A DNA stretch of 31,727 nt from a virus. Where the stretch lies: the IMG/VR virus record IMGVR_UViG_3300047548_000637, positions 1-31,727 of that record; one strand, written 5' to 3'. Position 1 is the stretch's first letter; every line of letters begins with the position of its first letter. The notes beneath the pieces were generated by a model. That model did no database searches, was not told the origin of the DNA, and saw only the letters and a program-made list of their open reading frames with translations. The position numbers and the translations under genes were made by a program. Of this stretch, positions 15,767-23,374 are shown in pieces.

Positions 15767-16039
15767 TTAGCCCTCAACCACCAGCGCTTTGCTGGGTTTG
15801 AAGCGGATAGTTGCTTTCGCCGGTACCTGCACGGGTTCGCCCGTTGATGGGTTGCGACAGGTGCGAGCAGCTGTAATTTTATGTGTGAAGCTGCCGAAGC
15901 CTGCCAACACAACTGAGTCGCCCGCTTGCACGGAATCGACGACAGCTGCCAGCACTGCGTTCAAAACGTCAGCTGATTGATCGAGGGTCAACTCTGGACG
16001 AGCTGTGCGGATGGCTTCTACTAATTTTGCGCGTGACAT
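15767..16039 (-). CDS. HU/IHF-family DNA-bending protein
   Basis: I take the ATG at 16037-16039 with AAAGGA upstream, giving 90 residues, rather than the longer open frame that overlaps another gene. The protein is full-length HU: MSRAKLVEAIRTARPELTLD, GFGSF turn at about residues 46-50, and the beta-arm signature RNPSTGEPVQVPA ending in RFKPSK. HU-family proteins bend and compact DNA as dimers. Finding one inside a lysis cassette is odd; it may act in DNA packaging, genome replication or be packaged in the particle. Confidence 0.88.
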   Translation of the reverse strand: MSRAKLVEAIRTARPELTLDQSADVLNAVLAAVVDSVQAGDSVVLAGFGSFTHKITAARTCRNPSTGEPVQVPAKATIRFKPSKALVVEG

Positions 16040-16049
16040 GTTGTGTCCT

Positions 16050-16214
16050 TTATGCTTTGGATTTGATTGACCAACCAGCGCCAACGATGGCGAGGATAGC
16101 GCCCACCACGGTATCAACCGCGCCAGGATCGAGATGGCCTTTGGCTGCCAAGTAACCACCTCCGAGGGTGAGTACGTGTCGGACCAAGCCGAGGATCATT
16201 GCTGTGTTCAACAT
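16050..16214 (-). CDS. Overlooked holin-like membrane protein (Pam3-gp28 type)
   Basis: Reading the gap upstream of HU gives a 54-residue frame (MLNTAMILGLVRHVLTLGGG, then YLAAKGHLD and AILAIVGAGWSIKSKA) with AAGGAG six bases before the ATG. The stop is eleven bases before the HU start, so the two are clearly in one transcript. The sequence fits the small Pam3-gp28-type holin family: RHVLT, a Gly-rich helix, a short polar link and a second hydrophobic helix ending with Trp-Ser and Lys. It probably works with the second holin downstream, or regulates it. Confidence 0.75.
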   Translation of the reverse strand: MLNTAMILGLVRHVLTLGGGYLAAKGHLDPGAVDTVVGAILAIVGAGWSIKSKA

Positions 16215-16246
16215 GATGGACTCCTTAATTTAAAGGTTGCAGTATA

Positions 16247-16993
16247 TCACAACTCAACAGACTTCAAGATCCACACGTCGTCGGTCAGGCTCAAATTTGT
16301 AATGTACTGGTAGGACATCCAGTGATGTCCGTTGTTACCCCATCCCTTTCCCCAGCTGTTGCGCACAAGGAACAATTGCTTTTCGTCGTCGTAGCCAACG
16401 ATGGTCATAGCGTGTCCGCCAATTACCGAGGTCGTCAGGTCTGGGTCCGGCATGATGTTGTCCACCAGCTTGTCGTGGTTCTCGTACAGCGTTGAGCCGA
16501 ACACAACAGGGTGTCCTTCTGCAAGCGCTGCTTTGATCACGCTTGACTTTGAGCTGTCAATCTTCTGGTACTCAACCGTCTGGCGTAGTAGTGCGTCTTT
16601 GTACACCGAAGCGGGCGGCTTCATAGTGAACTTGCTTGTAGTGTATGGGTATAGCTTCTCGTTGGCCGCGCCAAGTTTGGCCGTTACCTTCATAGCGTCA
16701 GTGATGTAGCATCCACTGTCTTGGTATTGCCAGCCACGTACCGCTCGGGCCTGGAAGTACAAAGCCAAACGCGATGGCATCACAGCTGCTTTACCGTTCT
16801 TCTTCTGCGCGGCGATGTGGGCTGCTGCTACCGCGTGGGCAACGCACGATCCTATGCTGCCTTGGTTCCAAACCTGGGGCAGTTTGTTGCGCAGATCTAC
16901 CGACTGAGGTAGCGCTTGTGTTGCTTTTGGTGCAAACGCGTATGCTCTCGCGTCTGGCAGGGCAGGCATCCAGCCTAGTTTGCGCTTGCTCAC
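16247..16993 (-). CDS. Papain-family cysteine protease
   Basis: A 248-residue protein with all the elements of a C1 (papain) peptidase: NQGSIGSC with Gln44 (oxyanion hole) and Cys50, GGHAM with His194, and VRNSWGKGWG with Asn212. The N-terminus (LGWMPALPDARAYAF) acts as the usual short lead. There is no signal peptide or membrane segment. Such proteases occur in some phages, and processing of fibre or head proteins or attack on host surface proteins has been suggested. It is coupled by an overlap (16990-16993) to the EF-hand gene before it, so the two probably act together. Confidence 0.85.
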   Translation of the reverse strand: MSKRKLGWMPALPDARAYAFAPKATQALPQSVDLRNKLPQVWNQGSIGSCVAHAVAAAHIAAQKKNGKAAVMPSRLALYFQARAVRGWQYQDSGCYITDAMKVTAKLGAANEKLYPYTTSKFTMKPPASVYKDALLRQTVEYQKIDSSKSSVIKAALAEGHPVVFGSTLYENHDKLVDNIMPDPDLTTSVIGGHAMTIVGYDDEKQLFLVRNSWGKGWGNNGHHWMSYQYITNLSLTDDVWILKSVEL

Positions 16994-17766
16994 AGTGTCT
17001 GCTCCAGTACGACGACGCCAGATTCCTTGTGTGTCACCAATAGCTTCTGTCCAGTAAACCCGGTCTTGATGGTTGTGGTGTAGCTCGATGTAACCGTCTT
17101 GCCTGGAGCGACGACCCGATCCGGTCTGTCGTTGGTACCGACACGCACGATGAACGTAGCGAACTTGGCGGTGTTGTTTGTGTACTGGGTTTTTATGGCT
17201 TTGGGTGCGAATACTCCACGCATAACACTCTTGGGTGGTGTCTCAATCCATGATACTTTTGCTATCAATCCAATAGCATCTGAGGCACCAGGACCGACCA
17301 CTACAGCAGGTTTTATCTTTGCCCGCTCTTCGGCGTCGAACTGCTGGCCTGCTTCCCATTCTTTACGGAGTCTGTCTCGTTCCGCGATGTCGGCTGCGCG
17401 TGTCTCCTCAAACTCTTTGCGTTGCCGTTCACGCTCTAGTCGTGCCTCTTCGCGGACGCGCTCAAACTCTTTACGGTTGCGCTCGTTCTCCTCGCGTTGT
17501 TCAGCTTGTCGCTTCTCTCGAACGGCCTTAGGTTCTACCCCAAGCGCCAACGCCAAGTCTTCTGCGCTCACCCCAAGATTTGTTAGGGTTTGGAAAAGCG
17601 ACTCGTGTGCGTCGTTGGTCTTAGCCTCTTGCTTGCTGATCTCACCGTCGAGGTCGGTGTCGAAAATAGGCATTACTGCCTCGATCACCTCTGCTGGCAG
17701 AGGGGCTATGTCGATGATGGGGCCAAACTCCATCTTGTGTTCTTTGGCTTCTAGTTTTTCGCTCAT
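16990..17766 (-). CDS. EF-hand, coiled-coil and beta-domain protein
   Basis: A 258-residue protein with AAGGACACATC before its ATG. Residues 36-47 (DTDLDGEISKQE) form a complete 12-residue EF-hand loop, with Asp36, Asp38, Asp40, Gly41, Ile43 and Glu47 in the standard places. Residues about 83-155 are a highly charged coiled coil dominated by Arg/Glu, and residues 160-258 look like an immunoglobulin-like beta domain (VSWIETPPKS, then ATFIVRVGTNDRPDR and TVTSSYTTTIKTGF). Calcium sensing or stabilisation is suggested. It lies between the 956-residue fibre and a papain-like protease; it may be a structural arm or regulate the protease. Confidence 0.65.
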   Translation of the reverse strand: MSEKLEAKEHKMEFGPIIDIAPLPAEVIEAVMPIFDTDLDGEISKQEAKTNDAHESLFQTLTNLGVSAEDLALALGVEPKAVREKRQAEQREENERNRKEFERVREEARLERERQRKEFEETRAADIAERDRLRKEWEAGQQFDAEERAKIKPAVVVGPGASDAIGLIAKVSWIETPPKSVMRGVFAPKAIKTQYTNNTAKFATFIVRVGTNDRPDRVVAPGKTVTSSYTTTIKTGFTGQKLLVTHKESGVVVLEQTL

Positions 17767-17775
17767 GATGTGTCC

Positions 17776-20646
17776 TTATGCGTGATGGAAGTGTAAACCG
17801 GCGAGCGATACATATCCGCCGCCGCCGTGTGCTCCGCCGTTCTGGGCCGCTACGTTACCTGCACTTGCGCCGTATAGCCGGATGAATGTGCCATTCTGTC
17901 CGCCGGAGGTATTGTTCTCAAACGTTACGAATCCTGTACTCGGGACGGTATTGTTGCCTGCGTGTCGGATAGTCACACCTGTGATCTGTCCGCTTGAGCG
18001 AGTTTTAACACCGGGTAAGAACCCAATGATTGTGCTATCGGGTACGGCGGCAGTGATGTTGATTCCGCCGTCGAGTACAACTGTTGGGCGTGGGTCTGAC
18101 ATCTCGACACGGATGTTGTACACCGCAGAGCCGTTGGAAATACCCGCGATGGCAGGCAATGCAGCGGTCATACCTGGGCCTGTTTGCCCTGCGGCAACCA
18201 CTGCGCGCCAATCGCCTGACCCCTGTGCATGGTCGTTCTCTGCTACTGTAGTTGTAGCAAGGGATAGCCCTGGTTGGATGTATGATCCGTCTGCAAACTT
18301 AACGCGGGTTTTTCCGTTTCCTGATCCTGCTGGGCCAGAGAATACCTTGGCGATTAGAACAGCTGACGGGGGTACATGCTGGTTTCCCGTGCCGTAGTAG
18401 CTGATCACCCAATCGCCGTTGTTGGAGGTGTACCCACCTACGTTCGCAGGCGGTATAAAGTACAGTGCTTCCCAAAGACCTAGCGGCACATACGCGCGAC
18501 CACCGATGTTGGTTACTACGCGGGTTACGTTGCTATTAGTGCATACTACAGGAATAGCTGCACCGGCTGCAGGTGGGTTTATCCAACTGTAAAGGTTTCC
18601 AAAGTTGGCGTAGCCATCGCTAATACCATACATGAGCGACGATGTAGGCCATGACACCATGACTCCGCTGGAGCCGCCGAGCAAACCATTCGCTGCTGCC
18701 CCAGCAAAGAATGCTGCTGTCGTGAAGCGACAGTATGCGGGCGCGTTTAATTGTATTGTTCCATTACGGCGAACTGCGTCAATAGTAGCATCGTTAGTCG
18801 ATGTGTATCTTGCATCGCCCGCTTTGAGCGCGTACTGTACACCGCCCAAAAGAACTTGTATCGTGCCTTGTCCGCCTGTTGTTTGGCGGGAGGCTACAGG
18901 AAGCCAGTGGACAGGGGTAGTGACAACGCCGGAGTATCCTGCCACAACCCATTGTCCTTCTGTTCCGGTACCAGATTCTAAATTTGGTACAAAATACAAT
19001 GTTTCATTGTCGTTTATATTGACAACTGTGGTGGACGCCGCTGTGATCGGGTCGTTGCCTCGTTGCATGCCGCCGAACCATTCGGGTTTTTCAGCCGCTG
19101 TCATCAATCGCCATGCTCTGTTGGCTGCGCCGTTTACTCCGCGTACAACCTGACCTACTGTGCGGTTGCTTACATCTCTATATCCAGCGCTGTTTACGTT
19201 AACTGTGGACCCACCATCAATCCAACGGATTGTGCCAGTGAAACCAAATGCTGTAGGTGTCGAGGTATTGCCGCCGGGTGAGAAAAAGTATCCCGAACCC
19301 ATGACGCGTTGTTTCATCGCTGTCCAGTTGGCGATAGTCACGCCTGTGCCGCTACCAATTTGAGCGCCTAAGCCCAGTGTGTCGCCGTTGCCCAGTTGGT
19401 AAACCTGGTTGTCACCTTTGCTTGCGATCTTGATCCACTCGTCAGAGTTGGTGTATGGTCCGCTGTTTGTGGTGCCTGCTGTGTAAGGAACAATCAAAAA
19501 GTTTGCAGGTACTGACGCTTGGCCGGTACCGTAAACGTGACGGTAGTACAGAGATTCCCCGTTGTTCAGTAGGATACCGCCGGTATCTACAGCTGAACCT
19601 GCAACTGCTGGAACAACAGCGCGTGTGCCACCGCCAGCGACAGGAACCGCAAAAGCATCGGCGGGCATATCAATGCGGAAGTGACCGCCTGGTTCTGCTG
19701 GGTTGGTGCCATTGGTCATCACCTGGTAAAAACCTGCCCAGCGGATCTCGCCCGCAATAGAGATTTTGGTGTTGGCTTGTGAAGTCCAGCGATGCTGCAA
19801 CGCTGCACGGCCACCTGTTTTTAAAATCCAAGGGTTCCATGTGGTGCCTGTTGCCGACGTGCGATAGTATTCACGGCCATCTTCCAAGAATACGCGCTGG
19901 ATGACTGGGCCGCCGGAGAAGTCAGTGCCTTTTGCGTGGCGGCGTGTAGTCTCAAGGTTGACGTATACGGGGATAGCGGCAAAGCCCGTTCCTGTCAAAC
20001 CAATAGTGGCGGACTGTTTGAACACGTTGCTAAAACCCGCTGCGTAGTCTTGGGGGTTTGGGTTTGTTGCGCGAATGTCGGGCACACTGAGCGCATTGCT
20101 CAAGCGAACCTTGCCGTTCAGGTCAACGCCGATGGCTGTCATGTTGGTATCGGTCACTCCTGCGTCACCCGAGGTGTGTTGCACGCTGTTGCGTGAGCGC
20201 AAGTCGTCAAGCGTAAAGCCTGAATCTCCCGCTGTTGCAGTGTCGATCTTGGTCTGACCGGTTCGTACAATGGGTTCTGACGAATCCGCTACCCCGTCGG
20301 GTACTTGACCGCTAGGGTCTGTACGCCAGAAGTCTGAGCCTGCCAAACCTACGTGCGTGCGCCATGTGGTGCCGTGCCATTCAAAAGCGGAGAAGCTGCC
20401 GGGGCCGATGCTGATGCCGTTCAGGAGAAAGGGTACCGTGCCTGCGTTGGCTACGGACACCGAGCGTCCGTTGCGTGGGTCTGTTGGTGCTGGTAGTGTG
20501 AGTGTTTGGCCTACTGTGGTCTGCGCTACACCGATGTCGCTGATAATATCGACTGTGGCTGCGGCCGTACCGATGACGCCTCCGGCTGCGAAGTTGCCAA
20601 CGTTGACGCGCTCCCTTAATAAATAGCCATTTACTTCGATGCTCAT
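17776..20646 (-). CDS. Large tail fibre (956 residues)
   Basis: The longest gene, with AAAGGAT before its ATG. Residues 1-110 form an N-terminal domain with a Gly/Asn-rich beta pattern. Residues about 110-290 look like a shaft (YYRTSATGTTWNPWI, a phage-fibre 'Y.R....W..W' motif). Three copies of a module of about 90 residues follow, each with ESLYYRH, ETLYFVP or EALYFIP. The C-terminus is Gly/His-rich, ending HGGGGYVSLAGLHFHHA. A His-x-His-type end suggests metal coordination as seen in the T4 long-fibre tip, but this is inference. It is the probable main receptor-binding fibre. Confidence 0.75.
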   Translation of the reverse strand: MSIEVNGYLLRERVNVGNFAAGGVIGTAAATVDIISDIGVAQTTVGQTLTLPAPTDPRNGRSVSVANAGTVPFLLNGISIGPGSFSAFEWHGTTWRTHVGLAGSDFWRTDPSGQVPDGVADSSEPIVRTGQTKIDTATAGDSGFTLDDLRSRNSVQHTSGDAGVTDTNMTAIGVDLNGKVRLSNALSVPDIRATNPNPQDYAAGFSNVFKQSATIGLTGTGFAAIPVYVNLETTRRHAKGTDFSGGPVIQRVFLEDGREYYRTSATGTTWNPWILKTGGRAALQHRWTSQANTKISIAGEIRWAGFYQVMTNGTNPAEPGGHFRIDMPADAFAVPVAGGGTRAVVPAVAGSAVDTGGILLNNGESLYYRHVYGTGQASVPANFLIVPYTAGTTNSGPYTNSDEWIKIASKGDNQVYQLGNGDTLGLGAQIGSGTGVTIANWTAMKQRVMGSGYFFSPGGNTSTPTAFGFTGTIRWIDGGSTVNVNSAGYRDVSNRTVGQVVRGVNGAANRAWRLMTAAEKPEWFGGMQRGNDPITAASTTVVNINDNETLYFVPNLESGTGTEGQWVVAGYSGVVTTPVHWLPVASRQTTGGQGTIQVLLGGVQYALKAGDARYTSTNDATIDAVRRNGTIQLNAPAYCRFTTAAFFAGAAANGLLGGSSGVMVSWPTSSLMYGISDGYANFGNLYSWINPPAAGAAIPVVCTNSNVTRVVTNIGGRAYVPLGLWEALYFIPPANVGGYTSNNGDWVISYYGTGNQHVPPSAVLIAKVFSGPAGSGNGKTRVKFADGSYIQPGLSLATTTVAENDHAQGSGDWRAVVAAGQTGPGMTAALPAIAGISNGSAVYNIRVEMSDPRPTVVLDGGINITAAVPDSTIIGFLPGVKTRSSGQITGVTIRHAGNNTVPSTGFVTFENNTSGGQNGTFIRLYGASAGNVAAQNGGAHGGGGYVSLAGLHFHHA

Positions 20647-20689
20647 GTTTTATCCTTTGATGCCAATGTTGAAAGTGTACCTCAAAGGG

Positions 20690-20935
20690 CTACACGTCGG
20701 TAGAAATCCTTGCAGATGCGACTGCAACAGGTACAAATATTGTAACGCTGTTGGTGCTTTCCGCTACAACACGGACTGCAATCTCTGCGCCTGTGGCCGT
20801 GTTGCGGACTTCTACTTCGCGCGCCGTAAAGCCCGCGTTATCAACGATCACGTTGTTGCCTGCAACCAAGGGCTGCACTACGCGGAATACGTCGTTCTGT
20901 TGGGTGACGATACCATTTACGCCGGATGTTAGCAT
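20690..20935 (-). CDS. Small beta-rich virion-type protein
   Basis: An 81-residue protein with AGGA eight bases before ATG. It is a run of beta strands (GIVTQQNDVFRVVQPLVAGN, then AREVEVRNTATGAEIAVRVV) with no helix or membrane segment. It lies just after a hairpin and before the large fibre. I do not recognise a family; a small fibre-base or connector protein is a reasonable guess from its place. Confidence 0.6.
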   Translation of the reverse strand: MLTSGVNGIVTQQNDVFRVVQPLVAGNNVIVDNAGFTAREVEVRNTATGAEIAVRVVAESTNSVTIFVPVAVASARISTDV

Positions 20936-20945
20936 GTTGTTTCCT

Positions 20946-20981
20946 AAAAACTAAATCGAGGGGCCTGTCGCCAAGCCCCTC
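20946..20981 (-). terminator. Hairpin before the 81-residue gene, partial terminator
   Basis: Inverted repeat GAGGGGC / GCCCCTC with a 10-base loop. Read leftwards, the stem is followed by GATTTAGTTTTT, a U-rich run that is interrupted once. It lies in the gap between two fibre-region genes and could reduce readthrough from the genes upstream. Confidence 0.5.
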
Positions 20982-20991
20982 TGTTTAAAAC

Positions 20992-21429
20992 TTAGGCAGA
21001 TGCCCAGTTCACAACCACATAGCCTGCGGTTGCTGCTGCAGCCACGACCAATGCAGAGGCTTCGACGACGCCTGCGACGGCTGGCACGGTGACTGGCACG
21101 ATGCTGATGCTGTCGATGGAGCCGATAGCCCCCTTCGCTGAGTCGGTCACTCCTTCGTCAGCCAAGTCAAAGCTGTATGTGCCGCCTGCTGGTACGGTGA
21201 ACGCGCGAGTAGCTGCTGCGCCAAGCGCTACAGTACCTGCTGTCAACGTAACGGTGCCGCGAACTACGTTGTTTGACACGTTGTAGATCGTTGCGCCTTG
21301 TTGTGGCTGCAAGTTGTTGAACACCATCGGCACGCCTGCGCCTGCAACGATGGTGCCTACTTGGGACTCAAGCTCTTTGGCTAAGTCTGGGGCGATTGGT
21401 GCTGAAAAGCTGCCGCTAGAGATTGCCAT
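20992..21429 (-). CDS. Beta-rich virion-type protein
   Basis: A 145-residue protein with AAAGGA before ATG. It starts with an Ala/Ser segment, then has strands TIYNVSNNVVRGTVTLTAGT and RAFTVPAGGTYSFDL, and an Ala/Val-rich end (VVEASALVVAAAATAGYVVV). Gly-rich strand pairs such as GTVTLTAGTVALG are usual in phage fibre bases. No signal peptide. It is in a run of fibre-type genes (22.3-17.8 kb). No named family is recognised. Confidence 0.6.
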   Translation of the reverse strand: MAISSGSFSAPIAPDLAKELESQVGTIVAGAGVPMVFNNLQPQQGATIYNVSNNVVRGTVTLTAGTVALGAAATRAFTVPAGGTYSFDLADEGVTDSAKGAIGSIDSISIVPVTVPAVAGVVEASALVVAAAATAGYVVVNWASA

Positions 21430-21447
21430 GGTTTTTCCTTTAAAAGG

Positions 21448-22341
21448 TTAAGGTAATACTGCGGCTGTCACATGGACATCCGTTCCTGTTGCATCAACCG
21501 TGAGAGTGGAGTAACCCAAAGTATCCCACGCATCTTGCCCGCTTACAGCAGACCAGCTCCAAGTTTGCGCAGGGTACAAACGTGTCTGGTTGCCAAAATC
21601 ATCTTCTATTGTGGCCAGCTGCGTGCCTACGTTTGTCACAGTGATAGTCTGTACATGCACGGTGCCTGTTGCAGCTACGATGTCTTGGATTGATCGAGTT
21701 GAGGTAACTGACTCATGCCATATTTTAACTGGTCGATCAGCAATTACTGGTGGGCATGCCCCCACTTGACCTGGGCCAGGGTCTGCTACCGCTGCACCTG
21801 ACTGATCACGCCACAGTGTTGATGCTAGTGTTGGCGGAGTCGTGCTTACATCGTAAAAACTGATGCGTTCGTATGTGAATCCGCCGGAGCAATACTCTTC
21901 GGATACGATGTCCAGCTTTTCGGCTGCGCAATCCACCAACAGCGCACGATCTCCGGCGTATACCGCGCCAGCGAGGGTGTATGTCTCAACGACTGGTGCT
22001 GTAGCCAGGGGTGCGGCTGTGTCCCATGCGGTAACGACGAGCACTTTGGTGCCGTCTGGTGCGCAGAGGGTGGCGTATTCGCGCTCGAACTCGCCTGTTG
22101 GCTTGCAGATTTTAACCATCTGCACCGCGCCTGGCGCTGGTACCGTGAGTACGGCTTTAGGCGCTACGACAGAGATTGGGGCGCCTAGGCAATCTTCACC
22201 AATGATGGGCGCTGGTGGATCTGGCTCACAAATCTTTACGTATGTGGCCATGTCGCACGGGGTTTGGTGTGCGTCTGCTAGAGCGGGGCCAGCTACTGCC
22301 GGTTGCGGAATTGCATTTAAATTTATGCAGCAGTCTGACAT
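21448..22341 (-). CDS. Tail fibre-type or collar protein, Cys-rich
   Basis: A 297-residue protein with GGAG nine bases before ATG. Residues 1-75 are Cys/Pro-rich (DCCIN, VKICEPDPPAP). Residues 76-200 contain a fibre-like stretch: CKPTGEFEREYATLCAPDGT, then VVETYTLAGAVYAGDRALLV. The C-terminal 100 residues are a beta domain with SIQDIVAATGTVHVQTITVT and LGYSTLTVDA. Such Gly/Thr-rich strand patterns with Cys-x-x-Cys-like spacing are common in tail appendage proteins. It begins the fibre cluster downstream of the portal. The vicinal Cys pair at residues 4-5 is retained in other fibre genes here. Confidence 0.6.
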   Translation of the reverse strand: MSDCCINLNAIPQPAVAGPALADAHQTPCDMATYVKICEPDPPAPIIGEDCLGAPISVVAPKAVLTVPAPGAVQMVKICKPTGEFEREYATLCAPDGTKVLVVTAWDTAAPLATAPVVETYTLAGAVYAGDRALLVDCAAEKLDIVSEEYCSGGFTYERISFYDVSTTPPTLASTLWRDQSGAAVADPGPGQVGACPPVIADRPVKIWHESVTSTRSIQDIVAATGTVHVQTITVTNVGTQLATIEDDFGNQTRLYPAQTWSWSAVSGQDAWDTLGYSTLTVDATGTDVHVTAAVLP

Positions 22342-22344
22342 ATT

Positions 22345-22614
22345 TTAGGCTCCGAATTGGGCGTAGGCGGCGTCTAGTAACGCTTGGTACTTTGTAATAT
22401 CGCGGGATGGTACATCGAACTCAAGAGGCTGGTGCCAGCTCAATTGCTTCTTACCGTTGATAAGGCCGCCCGTAGTGAAGGTGTACTTCACGGTCTGGTC
22501 GTTGATACCTTTGATCGTGACGATGCCGGGCTCCGTAACTTTCGCCCAAAGGCGCAAGCCAAGATGGTATACCTCATCGCCTATTTTGGTGGCCTTGCCT
22601 GCTATAGTAGTCAT
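22345..22614 (-). CDS. Small protein downstream of the portal
   Basis: I take the ATG at 22612-22614 (89 residues). Upstream of it is TATAAT followed by seven bases, and the alternative ATG three codons earlier overlaps the end of that TATAAT. The protein has strands KIGDEVYHLGLRLWAKVTEPG, TIKGINDQTVKYTFTTGG and a helical C-terminus (KYQALLDAAYAQF). It looks like a compact SH3-like beta fold. Position after the portal and before fibre genes suggests a small tail or connector part. No family recognised. Confidence 0.55.
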   Translation of the reverse strand: MTTIAGKATKIGDEVYHLGLRLWAKVTEPGIVTIKGINDQTVKYTFTTGGLINGKKQLSWHQPLEFDVPSRDITKYQALLDAAYAQFGA

Positions 22615-22621
22615 GGCCGAC

Positions 22622-22627
22622 ATTATA
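22622..22627 (-). promoter_or_regulatory. TATAAT box 7 nt before an ATG
   Basis: Leftward TATAAT, then GTCGGCC, then the ATG at 22614. Same spacing as at 29068. No ribosome binding site or -35 box is seen, so a leaderless message is possible. Confidence 0.35.
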
Positions 22628-22655
22628 TCGCAGTAGGTATATAGATTATGTATGC

Positions 22656-22661
22656 TATAAT
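22656..22661 (+). promoter_or_regulatory. Extended -10 promoter for the HNH gene
   Basis: TGCTATAAT on the plus strand is an extended -10 box (TGN-TATAAT), which can act without a -35 hexamer. It lies about 102 bases before the HNH ATG, which has its own AGGA ribosome binding site. This would let the gene be read apart from the leftward late operon. Confidence 0.45.
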
Positions 22662-22762
22662 TATGCTGGGCTAGTTCGGACTTAATTACTCCGAGCGAAA
22701 GCGGCGAGCTTCCCGCGCTGTTGCCCTACTATCATACCGGGTTGTGTTTAGGAAGAAACATT

Positions 22763-23374
22763 ATGGGTAAAGCCGCTAATTTATCGGGTGTTGTTTTTGA
22801 GCGCCTAACTGCGCTTCGACGTGTGGAGCGGGTGTCTAACCATGCGCACTGGCTGTGTCTATGCGTATGTGGTTCTGAAAAAATTGTATCTGCTACAAAC
22901 TTAAAGACGGGGCATACCCGCTCTTGTGGATGTATGCCTAGTAAACCTGCACCGCCTAGAGAAAATAAATCTACCGCTATGCCGGGGTACTCATCTTGGG
23001 CGGCTATGATTAACCGCTGTACAGACCCCAAACATGATAATTATGCGCACTATAGTAGTGCAGGTATTACTGTTTGCGCTGAGTGGCTTTCAGACTTTCA
23101 AGCTTTTATTTCTCATATAGGCCCTAAGCCTACAAGCAAGCATAGCGTTGACCGTATTGACAACGCCAAAGGCTACGAGCCTGGCAATGTGCGTTGGGCT
23201 ACAAGCATTGAACAGGCAGCAAATAGAAAGAACACTGCTATGGTGGTGTATCAGGGTGTTAGCCAGCCGTTGTCTCTGCTGGCTCGTTCACATGGGCTAT
23301 GCCCTATGCTAGTAAACAAACGGGTGGTCCGCCGTGGATGGTCTGTAGAAAAGGCACTAGGCCTTTCTACCTGA
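22763..23374 (+). CDS. Free-standing HNH endonuclease (probable homing nuclease)
   Basis: I take the ATG at 22763-22765, preceded by AGGA, giving 203 residues. An N-terminal domain has MGKAANLSGVVFERLTAL with Cys32, Cys34, Cys36, Cys55 and Cys57, a zinc-ribbon-like layout that is usual in this group. The catalytic part has HSVDRIDNAKGYEPGNVRWA, where His127, Asp130 and Asn134 form the HNH core, preceded by YSSWAAMINRC and NYAHYSSAG. Phage HNH enzymes of this type are mobile and spread by cutting phage genomes that lack them. It is on the strand opposite to all neighbours, overlaps the portal stop by eight bases, and looks AT-richer. Confidence 0.88.
   Translation: MGKAANLSGVVFERLTALRRVERVSNHAHWLCLCVCGSEKIVSATNLKTGHTRSCGCMPSKPAPPRENKSTAMPGYSSWAAMINRCTDPKHDNYAHYSSAGITVCAEWLSDFQAFISHIGPKPTSKHSVDRIDNAKGYEPGNVRWATSIEQAANRKNTAMVVYQGVSQPLSLLARSHGLCPMLVNKRVVRRGWSVEKALGLST

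Noticed and set aside
15767-16159. A longer start for the HU gene
   Set aside because: The extra 40 residues overlap the 54-residue holin-like gene out of frame, and the ATG at 16039 has a good ribosome binding site.
17099-17785. A 228-residue frame on the plus strand
   Set aside because: It is the antisense of the EF-hand coiled-coil gene; the Ser/Arg-rich product is the normal shadow of a Glu/Arg-rich coding strand.
18632-19153. A 173-residue plus-strand frame
   Set aside because: Antisense of the 956-residue fibre gene with no ribosome binding site or family pattern.
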